Source: Streblospio benedicti
Lineage: Eukaryota; Annelida; Polychaeta; Spionida; Spionidae
Assembly (NCBI GenBank): GCA_019095985.1
Contig: CM032664.1
Span: forward strand, 24,852,611-24,916,610
Direction: 5' to 3'
DNA length: 64,000 nt
Part shown: piece after piece, positions 1-13,367 of the stretch
Layout of the letters: every line of letters begins with the position of its first letter
How positions within the stretch are numbered: the stretch's first letter is position 1
Translations under genes and position numbers: made by a program
Notes under the pieces: model-generated
The model's database searches: none
What the model was told of the DNA's origin: nothing
What the model saw: the letters and a program-made list of their open reading frames with translations, nothing else

Positions 1-3000
1 CCAAAAAAATTCACCACACGCATATCACAAACAAACGCGCATGCAATATACCTGGTGGGTATGAAATCAAAGTACAAATGTATTTTGGTATTAAATGCCG
101 GGGCAAAAAATATGTATATGAGGAGATTCTCAGTGCACATGGAGTTTTTTAATGTCAGAAAAGTTGGATTGGTTCATTGAGGGACGAATCTCCGATCTCT
201 TGAATGGATTGTAGGGCGAGCAGGCCTTAGCATACGTGCTTGCCTCGGCGTTTGTTAGGTCTTTGGAGTATTTGTCCCTAATATTACGGCCTCTCATCTC
301 TACTTGCCTCAAACTAGCCTCAAACTTGCGTGGCCATGGCCTCTCATCTTTACTCACCCCACAAATTGCCTCACTATCCATACCCATCCCTCCGTGGTCG
401 CACGCTCGCGAATCAGGCGTTTTTGTGCTACTTGTCCCTGGTCAGCATGCCAGGGGAATCGCCCGTAATTTACAGTAATCTGCAGTGCTCGTCCCGCGGT
501 GAAATGGGGGGGTGGGGTGGTGGGTGTTACATGTGCACACTACAAATCAAATAGGTGCGAGTCAGGCGAATAAACCCTCATGTGAGTGATAAGCACGTTA
601 GCTCCTCTGGGAGTTAAGAGGGGTATACGGTGACAATGATGTGACAGACCTGGTGTGAATGGATAGTCGTTCAAGCGCGATAACAGTGAATTGTGGCACG
701 TATATGAGCCACATTTACATATACATCCATCTTATGATCTCCCCACCCAACTTATGATTTCCTCTTTTCTGTCAAACATAACCGAGGTCTTAATTAGAAC
801 TTGCATTTGATTTTTCCCTAAAACCCCCCTTTTATTTTCATTTTCCAATTCATGATAAGTTACTGGCGTTGAAATACTATGAATATTCTAACTCTGTAAG
901 TTTACAGTTGCACAAACTTTGATTCGAAGCGTAATTATTTTCCCCATCATGGCCCAAACACCTGTAGCTACTTAGCTGTGATATGAAGGTAATAAAGTTG
1001 CACAAAGGCAACAAATAACCTTCTTAAAGCTATCAAATCTGGCCACATTTCGAGTGTTTCCATATGTAATGTCGTAATACATACTTGAGAATTTGCAAAG
1101 GATTCTTAACAAATAAGAAAGGTCATGGCAAGGGTCGGCTCCTACTTAGGAACCAAAGGCTAGAAACATGACGCATTCAAAAGGTATCATGACTATCACA
1201 AATTGCCATGTTTATTAGAAATTCTGGCTGCTGTGGATAAATGTAAAGCGGTGACCATGTTGGTGTTGCAGTGAAAACCGTATTTGCAAACTTCACACTG
1301 TTTCTCAGCCCAGCAAAGATACACATGGATGGTTGTGAATCTTGATTATAAATGTAAAACAACATTTACCCAGGGACAATTTGACTTCCATTTTATTCGC
1401 ATTTAATCCGTATTCATTCTGCAATGGTAACAAAGGGGCATTGAATTTGAACTTGGCCAGCAGATTTAAAATGCACAGGTAAGAAGGGGTCAAATCCATA
1501 ATTATTTAAAAAGAAGATTGGACAAGCTAAACGCAGTAATAAAGGAATCATCACACGTCAAGGCGCTGATAAATCTTCCTGTGCCACTCGAAAATGAATG
1601 GGTAATGAATTGTGTACAAAGAGCTAAGTTTTAGGGCTTTATGCCTTTTCCAGGTTTTTCATTCATGAAACGATGATAGTACTTGGTAACCTATCAACAG
1701 CTTTGTATATACGGCCTTCATTAAACGTTCCGTTGTATATCACTGCCAGAATGATGCATATATGAATGTCACTCGTTATATTTAACATCTGAATTTTGTT
1801 TCATGCTTTTGAAGAGATGACCACACGTGAAAGTATTTGTCTAGTCCGCCCACGCCCCTAGTGATATGCTTTCTAGCAACTTAACTATGATAAGACAGTG
1901 TGAAACCCCGTACCACAAATCACATTATCATAAACAGGTGTTCATGTGTAAACTTATAGCTTGTTGAGTGTATAGAATTATAGCGTGTTGATTCTAATAA
2001 ACATTGTTCACAAATTTAAAAGTCCATACAAGTTATAACGCTCCAGAAAATTGGTTAATCTAGCTGATTAGCTTATAAAAACAAACGTGTTGGATGAATT
2101 GAATGAAAGCTCTCAGTTCTACCTCGGTTTTGTAGTAATATTTGCACACAAGAATTATAAAATTCCTAAGCGGATTGAACTGATGTTACGTCAGGATTCA
2201 TTCAATTTCACCAAAAATAGCCCCCTGAATAGCAAGCTCGAACAAATGAACGGTTATAAAGAAATATTAACGCATATACTATGAGGTTAAACGCAGGGAA
2301 CTGAAACGGTGTTCATTTTTCAGACCAGTAACTTTCTTCAAATCACTCCACGCATACGACAAATATTGACAAATCATTTACTTGCAATTTTCTTGCAGTT
2401 ATCAATAGCAAAATTCTGACCTAATGTACGGGTCGGAATGTGGACTATGCTTTGAAATCTGCCCGTGTAGCCTTTAATGTCCAAAGGAAAATATTTCACT
2501 TTCCAGGATCTCAAAAGACACAAACACGCCTTGTCAAAATCAATAAGACCTCCACTTACAAACGTGACAGGTAGTGATTGTTTTTTAACACCTTGCAAGC
2601 CACAAAGTCAGGCACAAACACGGTTCCAAAACTGCATCTCTCGCTTGGAGAAACCACCGCCCGGTTCATCGTAGGATACCGAAATCGCCACCAGGCCGAG
2701 GAAAATAGACTGTTGGCGAAAAGGCAATGTGTGGAGCAGGATAAAGTAGCCAATGGGAGTAAGTTGTTGTCAATATGCTGTATGCTCAACTGACACTTTG
2801 TTACGTTATATGTTTGGTTAATTGCCACCTTAAGAGATAGCCCGATTTGCTGCATTGGTGGGTAGTTAGCAACTGGATTTATCAGCTATAGACGTTTTGT
2901 AATAGGATTTTACGCGTTTACGATTTGTGTGAGTGTCATTATCTGATTGATACGTTGAAGTGGATATGTGTATTGTTATTTTAAAAGCAATATGGATGGA

Positions 3001-6000
3001 CGTATCATTATTAATTAGTTATCAAGCTCCATCATTCTTTGTTTAATTGGTGAGGAAATTATAGGTTTTAGAATCATGACCTTTGGCTAATTGCAGTTTG
3101 TTCATTTCCTGCTGAGAAACACAGTTTATGGCACAGATTTTCTTGTGGAAAATGGTTGCAAAAATGCAATGAACATCTATATTAGTACCGCCTAGAGTTT
3201 TGCTTGACATAGTAGGAGATGAAGATAAAATGGCTATTGGATTCCAATTATAATTCATGAAATTGAAAGCGTTCTCAAATTCACACTGGTGCTAAGCTTG
3301 CTTTTGCACAAACACCACAAATGCACGCCTTTGCAGAGAAAAACACTGTACGGCAATCTATAGTGGTGTTCATCAATATGCAAATAGCCATGTAACGTCC
3401 CTTTTCTCCACTCCTTTTACCAGAAGAGAGCAAATTTCTCCAATAACTCCACAAATCTGATGTATGCCCACCGCGTTATTCTCCACGTGCATGCTCTATC
3501 AATGTAATGCTATACTAAGAGGTTTTTACTAAATGTGTTATTTAATCCTTTTTTATTAAGAGATCTATGAAAATAGCTAGTTCTCATGAGATACACAATT
3601 ATAAGTAAAAAAGGGAGGATACAAGTGAAGTCCATACACTTACAAGTATTTATTTTTACGCCACATCGCACTTGTTTGAATGATGGTAAAATACAACTTA
3701 AATTGATAACAGGACAGAGAACGACACTGTATGATGATCTCCAGAAATTAACTACGGTCATGAGTCCCATATAGACAGAGTGGTTGTTGCGCAAACTTGG
3801 TTCGTATTCCCGTATAAATGTGTTTAAGTGCTGGAAGATCCTATATGTTTGAGCATTGTAAGGGATAGATACAATACATCGTACTTATTGTAAACCACTC
3901 TCCATGACATTCATGTCAACGCACAAATAACCTGCTTAGCAAGCTACAAAATAAGTCTTCACATGCTTTCACTTTGATCGTCCATCCATTTTGTATCCAT
4001 TGCAATCTTGAAATGTAATATCTTGTGATTTCTTGCAATGTTTTACTTAAAAAGGCTCATTCGCAAACTGGACTCACAAACACTAATTTAGAGACTTTGT
4101 GGAATATTGGATAGGTTTAATTTCATCATTGGTGAGAAACGTCTTATAGCAAAGCTCTTTGGATATTGGTTCGTGAGCCGATCCCGCAAAGCAAGCGACG
4201 ATATTGCAGACGATATTAGCAAACGTTTAACTTGGATTTGTCTTGATTGATGGATTAAGATCAACATCAGCAAAGTGTACACCAGTGGGAGAACTGATAG
4301 TGCATGTACATTGAGCTGGATCTGAAAAGGATTCGTGTGGATCACAGCAGGTGAGTTGTGTATGGAAGGGATTATAATTTAAAATGAGTGAACTTCGGAG
4401 TTTTTTTCATTTCGTTTTTTTGTGTGTACACGTGTGACTTATGACACTTTGGGGGAAAACGTGAATGACGATGTATCAAACGAGATTCAAATCTTTCGGA
4501 TGAGTTAATAGATGGGTGACAACCGAAGGTCAAAACGTAAAGAAATCGAACCATTTAGTACAACTGATGCAGTGTAACATTTACCACATAGAATGCATTT
4601 CATGCTATACCGCCTTGAACAAAATATGTACATGTTTATTTGGCGTTTGAGATGGTTTGCATATTATGTTGACATGATCTACTGACATATGCCACAAAGT
4701 ATGTGTTTTTTTCTCTATGGATGTTTTGATTTCAAAGACTACATCGATAATTTAAAGATGAGGAACGCACTCCATGAGACAAGCCTCCTAACTTGTCGCG
4801 TGTCCAGAAGGTCACGTGTTCTAATCAATTTACAAATTACCCAAGTGACACACACACGTGTGTATCATACGCAAGTCAGGGGAGTGAAGAAACCCCCATT
4901 AACCTTTGGGTAATAACGTACCCCGACAGAGCGTAATATTCTCGCGGCGACACCTATTTTCACTAGACACTTCACACCATTCCATCCACTAATCTTTGCA
5001 TTCCCTATTAGTATTTCAAAATGCAAGGTTTAAGGTGAAAAATCAGGTGTTCTCGCCAATGTTCAACACGTGCAACCGCATCTTGTTCAATTCACGGTAC
5101 ACAGATTTTTTTTGTTCGAGAGCAAGAGCACTGAATTTGAACATGATTGACAAGCAGAATTACAACAACTTGATTTTGCAGTGTTGCGTTAGCGGTTTTT
5201 GCATCTATGATACCTGTGCGGTGTGTGTAATCATATGTCATGGATTATTTGTCTGCACTCTGGTATACTCTCATATGTATGTCACACAGCACTTTTCCGT
5301 AAGTTATAACATGGATTCACTTTGATCTATGTATTTTTAAAAAGTGACTTTTCAAAACTTTTTAAGTCATTTTAAGCCCCAGCCGGACAGTCACGAATGT
5401 TCATTCCGGATTTTTAAAAAGCTGCAGTGCTAGATGAGAAATAAATGGTAGAAAAAGATGACATTGCCTTATCTCACATTTAAACACTGGCTTAGTGGCT
5501 ACACTATCACGACTAAATTCGGCTTCAATGTTGGCAACTGTCTCAACCTAGCTTTAGTCGAGGTGTTACGTGGACCAAAACTTGCGATACACGAGTCTGT
5601 GAAATTATTAATGAACACATCAAACACGTGAATACCACGGGAAAGCGTAGAATCTTGTACAGTGATGTCAGCAAGCAATTATTATGGTGGTAATATCCAG
5701 TGTAGCTTCTGTCCCCTACATGAAAGAACCGCAGCCAATGCTTGCAGACAGAGACGCAGTGCATTCGTGATTATGTATGCCGTTCACAAGCTAAACAACA
5801 TGTTTGTCTACAGTGATTGCATTGATTATAATAAATGAATATCTGAGACTGTCATTGCCACATTGTCTGATATGGGTTAACATCCAAGTAAATCTGCGAA
5901 GATTAGACTCTTGTGATTAAGTTTTTGATGTTATTGCATATGTTTAATATGTGCAGGAGCATCGTTGCAGAATTTACATTACATGCATTACGCGTGCGCT

Positions 6001-7241
6001 ATATTGGAGGTACGTGTAGGTAGCTACATCGTAGTTTAATGTATTAGTTAGGTATTTGCATTAGAAGATTCTTTCTCTAAGTCTCTATGGCTAGAAATAT
6101 ATGTTGCAAATTGATGAAAATTGATTGCATGAAAGTCATAATATGAAACGGCGCTATTACGTTTCTCACACGGCATTCCTGTAAAATATACTGGTTTTAC
6201 AAAAATTGAGAAATTAAGTATTTAAATGGAAGGCACATACTTGAAGTATCTATCAAAAGTGGCTGTAAGAGGATAAGGGAGGGATTTGCAAATAAGGTTG
6301 CATAATGTTAAGCCCATGAGCAAATTATCCGGGAACAGAAAGTGAACATGATTGTGTTATAACTAACGAGGCACTGAAGCGGTCAGTGTTAGAGTAGACT
6401 AATGGTCAATATGCCTTATGATACAAATTGTACACACATTTGAATGGGCATCAGAATTTCTAATGTTACTAGGTCTTCATCTAACAAAAGCTAGTAGTTC
6501 TGAGTTTCATACTACTACATTTCTGTATCTTGCCTGTATCTTCCAATCCCCGGGCTAAAACGAAAGACGACATGCTGTATTTTAGCATTTTCACCAATAA
6601 TTGACAGATTCTTGAGTAAGTGTACATATGTTTCACGAGCACTTCCATATGTCAAAATTATAATTATGGTGTTGTTAAAATAAATATAGGGCGAATGTTA
6701 TTTGTTTTAGCGCAGTAATATATGATCGAAGGTCATTTGCACGTTTGTGTAAATACGAACAAACTAGAAGGTGAGAATAGAATGAACATTTTCCTCTTGA
6801 TCTACACACGAAAGACAACACATTACGAACATATGCAACTTCATAAGTTTGTGGACACTTTAGCTAGAAATATGCACGAGATAACATGTTCATTAAACAC
6901 TTAGTAATAGACGTTTAACAATGTGTACAATTTGCAAATGTTAATTGCGATTATTATAATGAGGTGTCTATAGATGGCCAACTCGTTCCTGAATGACTAA
7001 CATTTGGCACATATTTATAGAGGTCTAATAACATCATATTGTACTTTGCAAATCCAACAAAATTAGGCCAAAATATTTTGCTCTAGATTTCACCATGTGA
7101 CAAACTCAGTATCTGTGCTAAACATGCAATGTGTGCAAACTATTTACATACCTCAAATGCTCGTTGAAAAATGATTGCATTTTATACGCAGAGGAAAATA
7201 CATTCATTGGTAAAGTTCATTTCCATCAGTGGCATCAAAGA
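1..7241. other. intergenic DNA, no supported gene
   Basis: Only short frames with no recognisable domains, and no clear splice-site pairs. At about 4780-4830 there is a weak tRNA-like stretch (aggtcacgtgttctaatc), possibly an old SINE head. I see no other structure. Confidence 0.5.
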
Positions 7242-7746
7242 TGGAATTTACTCAAGCAATTACTTGTTCGGTCAATTACTTCTTATTTGTACACGTACTT
7301 CCCCACAGAAGAAGTAGAAGAGCTCAGTAGATGTCGTTTATCTCGAAGTTGAAGGGATGCGAAGAAAAATGGAGATAACCAGATTTATAGTATTTTACAT
7401 TGCAAATGTTAACCACGCGCGTGAATATCATAGAGCTACATGTTACCTACACGTTTAAAATAATGGATATGTGAATGAAGATGAAACCCATACACACATA
7501 CACAGAGTTGCAGTTGTTGAAATATAATGGTTCATGTACAATCTAATGAGTAAATTCGCAGAGAAATAAGTTTTAACGCCAGCATAACACACATATTATG
7601 TGGCAGCATAAGTAGTCACAGCAGCAATACAAGTACAATCTAAATCACGTCTGTTGACACTCGAAATCTAAGAACAAAAACACTTGTAAAGATACACTTT
7701 TGACTAACTTAATTCACCGAACAAGTAATTGCTTGAGTAAATTCCA
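7242..7746. mobile_element. 505-bp element with perfect 31-bp inverted ends (MITE-like)
   Basis: The 31 bases at 7242-7272 (beginning tggaatttactcaagc) occur as an exact reverse complement at 7716-7746. The 443 bp between carry no transposase-like frame. This fits a non-autonomous DNA transposon (MITE) or foldback element. The (TG)n tract starts 14 bp beyond the right end. No clear target-site duplication is visible. Confidence 0.55.
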
Positions 7747-7757
7747 AAATAAGAGAG

Positions 7758-7862
<105 letters not shown>

Positions 7863-8219
7863 GGGGTGGGGGGGGGTCCTTAAGTGTCAAAAAGGTTTTC
7901 AAAACATAACAATAGAATAGCCCATAATCAAGTACTTGCATTAGTAACTTGTACCAACCACCATGCGCTTGCGTTATGCGCAAAACTGGCCCATATGTCA
8001 AATGTATATTGGTGATGTGAGCCACAGACTTATAATGAAGAACACCGGAAGCAGCGATTGAAAACATTATCACAAGTCGAAATGATTTGCTTCTCTGCCT
8101 GTACACAGCACAGCAGATTGCTAGGATCAACACTATCTTGTCTGTGTATCAGAATGAATACATTGTTATATTTGCATGAAATGATAACTAAGTAATACAA
8201 GAATTAATAACTTAAGAGC

Positions 8220-8412
8220 AGCAAATGTGGGGTGTTTTTATAAGGGGTCAAGAAATCCCACATCCTTAGAGTTTTAGCCTTTTTTCCCCCATATTCCACA
8301 AATTTTAAGGCGTTTTCGCCATATTCCCCTTCCTTGAAATCTCACATGCCTCTCCCCCCCACACTTCTCTCTTATGTTGGTTTTTCTCCCACGTCTCACC
8401 TTTTTATAAACC
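8220..8412 (-). repeat. GTGGGA-type dispersed repeat, copy 1
   Basis: In reverse orientation this reads as a run of 25-35-bp submotifs of the type gtgggaaa..ggccaaaaat with connecting AT. The same pattern recurs near 11810, 23275, 31015, 35968 and 50972, which marks it as a dispersed family with internal quasi-tandem structure. No coding capacity. Confidence 0.6.
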
Positions 8413-10079
8413 CGCCCCACAAATGAATAACATCGCACAGGAATGATGATAGCAATGTGTTATAGTGAAAGTAAAGATGTTAAGATGAATTTGGGGCCAG
8501 AGGGTAAAGAGTGCCCTAGTCGAAGACCAATCCATTGTCCCAGAGGAAGCACGTTTATTTGAGGATGATTGATAGAGGGATGCTGAAGCTATTTACGTGA
8601 AGTCTTAAAAGAGCATCTCACCCCAGAATATTATCATATCACAATGTTCACATAATGAAACGTGTTCAATTCACCATTATTTAAGGATTATTATTAAAAT
8701 CAAAACTGTGTATCATGATAAAACATCCCAATTTCAATTCTATCACTGTAGTGGTCTTTGCGATAAACACAGGCACCTATGACTTAAAGAGGTCTCAGGA
8801 GATGGATATGGAAAATGTCCGAAAATATTAAGACAGTAAGGTTCAAATGGATTTGACTCAACATTAGTGAATGTATTTATAAAGATAAAAATGGCTAGAC
8901 TGAATTGTGATCTACTAGTACATTGTTTATTCATTTGAAGGGTATGTTCTGATTTTAAAAAAATACTCTAGCAGTTGTGCTCAGTGCATAATTAGAGGGG
9001 TAAAAAAATAATTTGTGTAGGACTTACACTATGTATAAGCTGAGAGGTGTGGCTACATCCGCATCGGGGTAGACCCGGAAGAGCCAGGGCCTTTTTTTTG
9101 ACTTGTTAAGATTCGCTCCAATGCATGCTTTGATGAGCACTGTCAGGATAGGTGATGTTATCCGGCGTAGACAGGAATACAGGAAGCAGAACCCAGATTT
9201 GCGATACGTGTACGGGAAAAATCAAGGCGGCTCCGCTCTCCTGAATCATTTCATAATTGGTCATTCTCACATTCATATATTTAGTTTATTGTTTGTAAAG
9301 AATGATGTAATTTAAATGATGTAATTTAAATGCATAGCTTTTCATACATGTTCAAAACACAATCAAATCATGTTTCTTATCAAGATAAAGCATGATTGCT
9401 CGAAGCTCAACTAAACACAACACCCTTTTCTTAATAACTTGAGCGTCTTTCATGGAATAAATGGCAACAATGACACTGTATATCCATTATTGGCATCAAA
9501 TAAAAACGTCAAGTCACCCAATGAAAGCATCACGACCTGACTGCAATATACGTCTACAACTGGGCGAAAATGAAATGAAAACAGCACGGCTCACACTGTT
9601 ATTTCAGCATGATTGGAAGATAAAGAATCCCTCTTGGAGTGGCACCGGCAGTATGCTCATCACATAGCGGGTGACACCCAGGAAATCTCACCACAGTAAA
9701 GCATTATTGTGAAGGCTTTCAGGGCCGTGTGCGGGGGCCACCCTTGTTACAATGGTCATTTACAAACTTATAAAATATGGATCTTCACGATGGGATTTAA
9801 TTTATCGTCTGCAGACGTTCCGTTTTCATAAATGTTTTGTCTTTTTTTCGCCTCCATTTTCTAACGGCAAAGCTAGCGTCAGTCAGTTCCGAATGTTGAA
9901 GCCGAACCAGTCGTAAATGTAAATGTCTAGTGTATGTTCTAGTGTATGTTTACACTCACACCAGGTCATTGACATCCTTGTCACACTACGCCTTTCTGAA
10001 CTCTCAGCTTACAAACCATATAGAACCAGACGTGCTTGACAATCAACAATAGCGTTCACTTGCCCGACCTGTACCTATT

Positions 10080-10215
10080 TAATGCTAGGTACCACGGAGG
10101 AGTGTACAACTGTATATGGATGAGTTTGCTCAACACCTACCACCAGACCCAAACTGGAATCGAACTGACGACGTTCTGGTCACGAGTCCAACTCCCTATC
10201 CTATCGCAGTGATGT
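10080..10215 (-). mobile_element. tRNA-derived SINE fragment, copy 1
   Basis: The minus strand has a B-box-like GTCAGTTCGATTCCAG with an A-box-like region upstream, followed by a tail (tgggtctggtggtaggtgtt). The tail recurs at 52035-52110 (same orientation), which supports a dispersed SINE. Confidence 0.5.
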
Positions 10216-11232
10216 AACAATTGCTAGTTTCTATCTGTCTTGTTGCAGGTGTGTCTTTATATATATTCGCATCTACATAAAAGTTAACAAAAAATCGGCA
10301 GCAGGATTTGGTAATTTCACACATTTATGCCCCGTTATGTAGAATTTGAAATGCGTAAAACGTTTTGATAACATAATTAATAGTGTTTATGATGGGACGC
10401 TATTTGCTCGAGTTTGCCATATATTCGACTTAGCAGATTATTACACCAATAGTCACCTTGTAGTTTTTTAGTGTAAATTGTACATATTTTCACGCACCTT
10501 TCATAAAATTAACCATGCTGTTTTCCAGATGACTCAATAAACCTTCTAGTGTAAACATAGTGAGTGTCTTTTTGACAACAGTAGTTCTAACAATTAACAT
10601 GAAAGCATGTTCAAATTATAGATTGATTTGCGCTACTTGCGTCTATTATGGTCCACGTGCGATTCTTTTTCTCGAAGCCCGCAAATCACGTCAAAATACA
10701 TAATCATCGGCATCATTAAAAGAGACTTTCTTAGAAAAACACAATTCAAAGCTACTACCTTCTACCAAATAGACGCTCAAATGTCCATCTAATGCCACTT
10801 CCAGCTTCTAAACATGCGGCTTCGCCAATGACTCGCGTACGGTCCTCGCAGAAACGATACAGTTATGACACGTCGTAGGTATGCGAGAAATCTGTTATGT
10901 GGCATTAATGGCTTGTTAAATAGCCATTTGCCAGAAAGAGAGAGCCATTTGAAATGCCATTAATAATTCGTAAGCCACCAGCCACATTTACGTGTGAATT
11001 ATGTTTCCTGAGATGGGACATTTTTTTGTGTATCAAAGCAGAATAAACTCCCAGATGGGATAAGTTGTAGTTTGCTTTTTATTGTTATAATTAGGTATAT
11101 ATAGTTTACTGATATAGTGACAAGTCCAATAAGAAATCAACATCACTTCAACCCAACTATTATTGGTTGTCTTCTGCTAACTTATGATTCATTGTCACCT
11201 ATCAATTCATTGTTATCAATAAAAACGTGTCC

Positions 11233-11358
11233 TGGAATATACGACATTAAACTTCGGAGACCTTCTCAAAAGCTCTACAGTAAGAACTTGTTTACTGGAA
11301 TATACGGCATTAAACTTTGGAGACCTTCTCAAAAAGCTCTACAGTAAGAGCTTGTTAT
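11233..11358. repeat. 63-bp tandem duplication
   Basis: Units 11233-11295 and 11296-11358 begin tggaatatacg and end with cttgtt plus 3-4 bases. They differ at about five positions, so the duplication is fairly recent. Confidence 0.85.
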
Positions 11359-11520
11359 CTCGCATTTATTAGGAGGCCATTAAAATATTCGAGATAACCA
11401 ATATTCGATATAACCAACTAACATATGCTCATAATGTAGTTGGAGGGAGATGAAACTAACTTCGACATAACAGAAAAATCGAGATACGCAACCTCAAGAT
11501 AGCGAGGTTCGATTGGATTT
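11359..11520. mobile_element. short non-autonomous element with GAGGTTCGA-type end
   Basis: Contains repeated gagataacc/gatataacc words and ends in agcgaggttcgattgg, the complement of CAATCGAACCTCG. This TIR type is known from Tc1/mariner-pogo MITEs, which also carry such direct words. Related pieces lie at 32590-32770 and 50712-50830. Confidence 0.4.
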
Positions 11521-13367
11521 CTAAGTTCTAACGCACTGAAGTTGTCGACTACTGCACTATGTTCGTTTATCACACAGCGGGGTTGGCACGCTCATACTTA
11601 GCTTTTGATGGGCACGAGCACTCTTTCTCAAATTGACGTTATTAGTGTCGTCTGCCATCTATAGTGCTTCCGGTTTTTGCCGCCCACTTCCGCCTATACA
11701 TCCACGTGCCTAGTCTCGATCATTTAGATTGACCCTGCTAACATTAGAAACCTGGGTGAGTGGTGTGGTTGGGCGGGTGGGGAATATATATTGAAAAAAC
11801 AAAAAAAAAAAAGAGATGGGAATTCGGGAAAATGGCAAAATATGCATGTGTGATTTCATGGATGTGGGAGCTGGTGGAAAGGCCAAAAATTGTCAGATGT
11901 AGAAAAAGGTAAAAAAAAAAAGAAGAGGGACAGTTGGAAAAAAAAGAGAAAAAAAAAGAAAAGAAAAAAGAGGGAGGTTCGATTTTTTTAACTTATACCC
12001 CCACCCCTCAGTAGTGTCAGAGATGATCTAGGCCACTGAAGAAGCATATGCCGTGGTTCTCATCATTCATGTTCAATCTACCTAGGTTTAGGTCACCGGA
12101 TATTGTATTTGGATATCAAGGCGTGAAATCTGCTCTGACTCGTGGACTATATTTTCTCCTTATTTGAGCATTATTTCAGAGCCAATATTTGATATCCAAT
12201 GAACTTAACTTTTGTATTCAATTTGACGATTCGACATTTTGACAATTGATGCGTATTTTATTTTGTGTAATATGTGTCTGTCCATGAATCTCACGTTTAA
12301 GAGATCAAGATAATCCATATGCAAAACTAAGCCGCACCCACCTTAGCACCTAGCTACATAGCAGTGGTTTTTGGCATTTTATGACTGATTATACAATGAA
12401 AATAAGACAAGAAGTCACTGAGAACAACACAACCGGCGGCCTGCGTTATGAATGTCCTTCAAACAAGTCCATATGATGCTGAGGTCTTTCATCTCTCATT
12501 ATAAAGCACAGTTTAAAGTATCAAAGAGCATTACTCAATGCCAACATAACAACAGAGTAAATACTGCTGTCATCAAAGGTGCTAAGAGGAATTTTTGATC
12601 AAAGCATTATTATTAAAAGCAAAGCTGTAGAGAAAGATCATAAAAGTTCATTTCGGGAAATAATTGACGATCATTTTTATGCTTTACGTACACTGGCAGA
12701 TCCAGATTTTAGTGGGGAATAAGTAATGGAAGAAGCCTACGCAGGTTGAAAAATGTGCGCTCCCTCCCCACCCCCAATTCTTGTTATAAGGTTGTGATCT
12801 CTGTACAAATCTTGATATACGTCAAATATATTTCATAACAAGGATGTAATGTGAGCACTAGTGAAACAAAATACATGTATTGTGAGCATTGTGAAAACCT
12901 GATTCTGCAACCGTATTGTATGGCAATTGAGATAAGTTAGGGCACAGCTGGTATGGGGAAAATATGGACAAGACTTGCATCTTTTTATCTCTTCAAGCAT
13001 GTGCACAGTTTTGAATGCTCACGAGAGTCTTGCCCATAAATTCACAAAGGAAAGAGTGCAGTTAGGAACGTGAGTGAGAATTTAATAAGATGCAAACCAA
13101 ATAAGCAACATAGGGGTCAAGAAAACCGGGAAGGTGGTTGCGTGTTTCCATTATTGTTTATCTTTAAATTTCTATGTCAGTATTTAAGACAGCTCAATAG
13201 AATTGTAGATTATTTCAACGTAATCAATATGTAGTTCCAGTCAGACACACTGTTTATAACTACTATCACTACACAATACAAAACATTTCATGCAATGTAA
13301 ATCAGTATATCTATCAATATTTCTATCATTATTCATATAATATTTTACTTTGATTCATTAAAACCTA
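11521..13367. other. intergenic DNA with degenerate repeats
   Basis: Holds an A/G-rich stretch at 11790-11975 that resembles the GTGGGA-type repeat and a piece of the GATCCAGG family (12690-12780). The last few hundred bases are AT-rich and should contain the 3' UTR of the minus-strand 922-residue gene. Confidence 0.4.

Noticed and set aside
2374-2855. Overlapping frames on both strands
   Set aside because: No domain and no codon bias favouring either strand.
9103-9315. Plus-strand frame with RRRQEYRKQNPDLRYVYGK
   Set aside because: Looks protein-like over about 40 residues but has no recognisable family and no clear exon boundaries.
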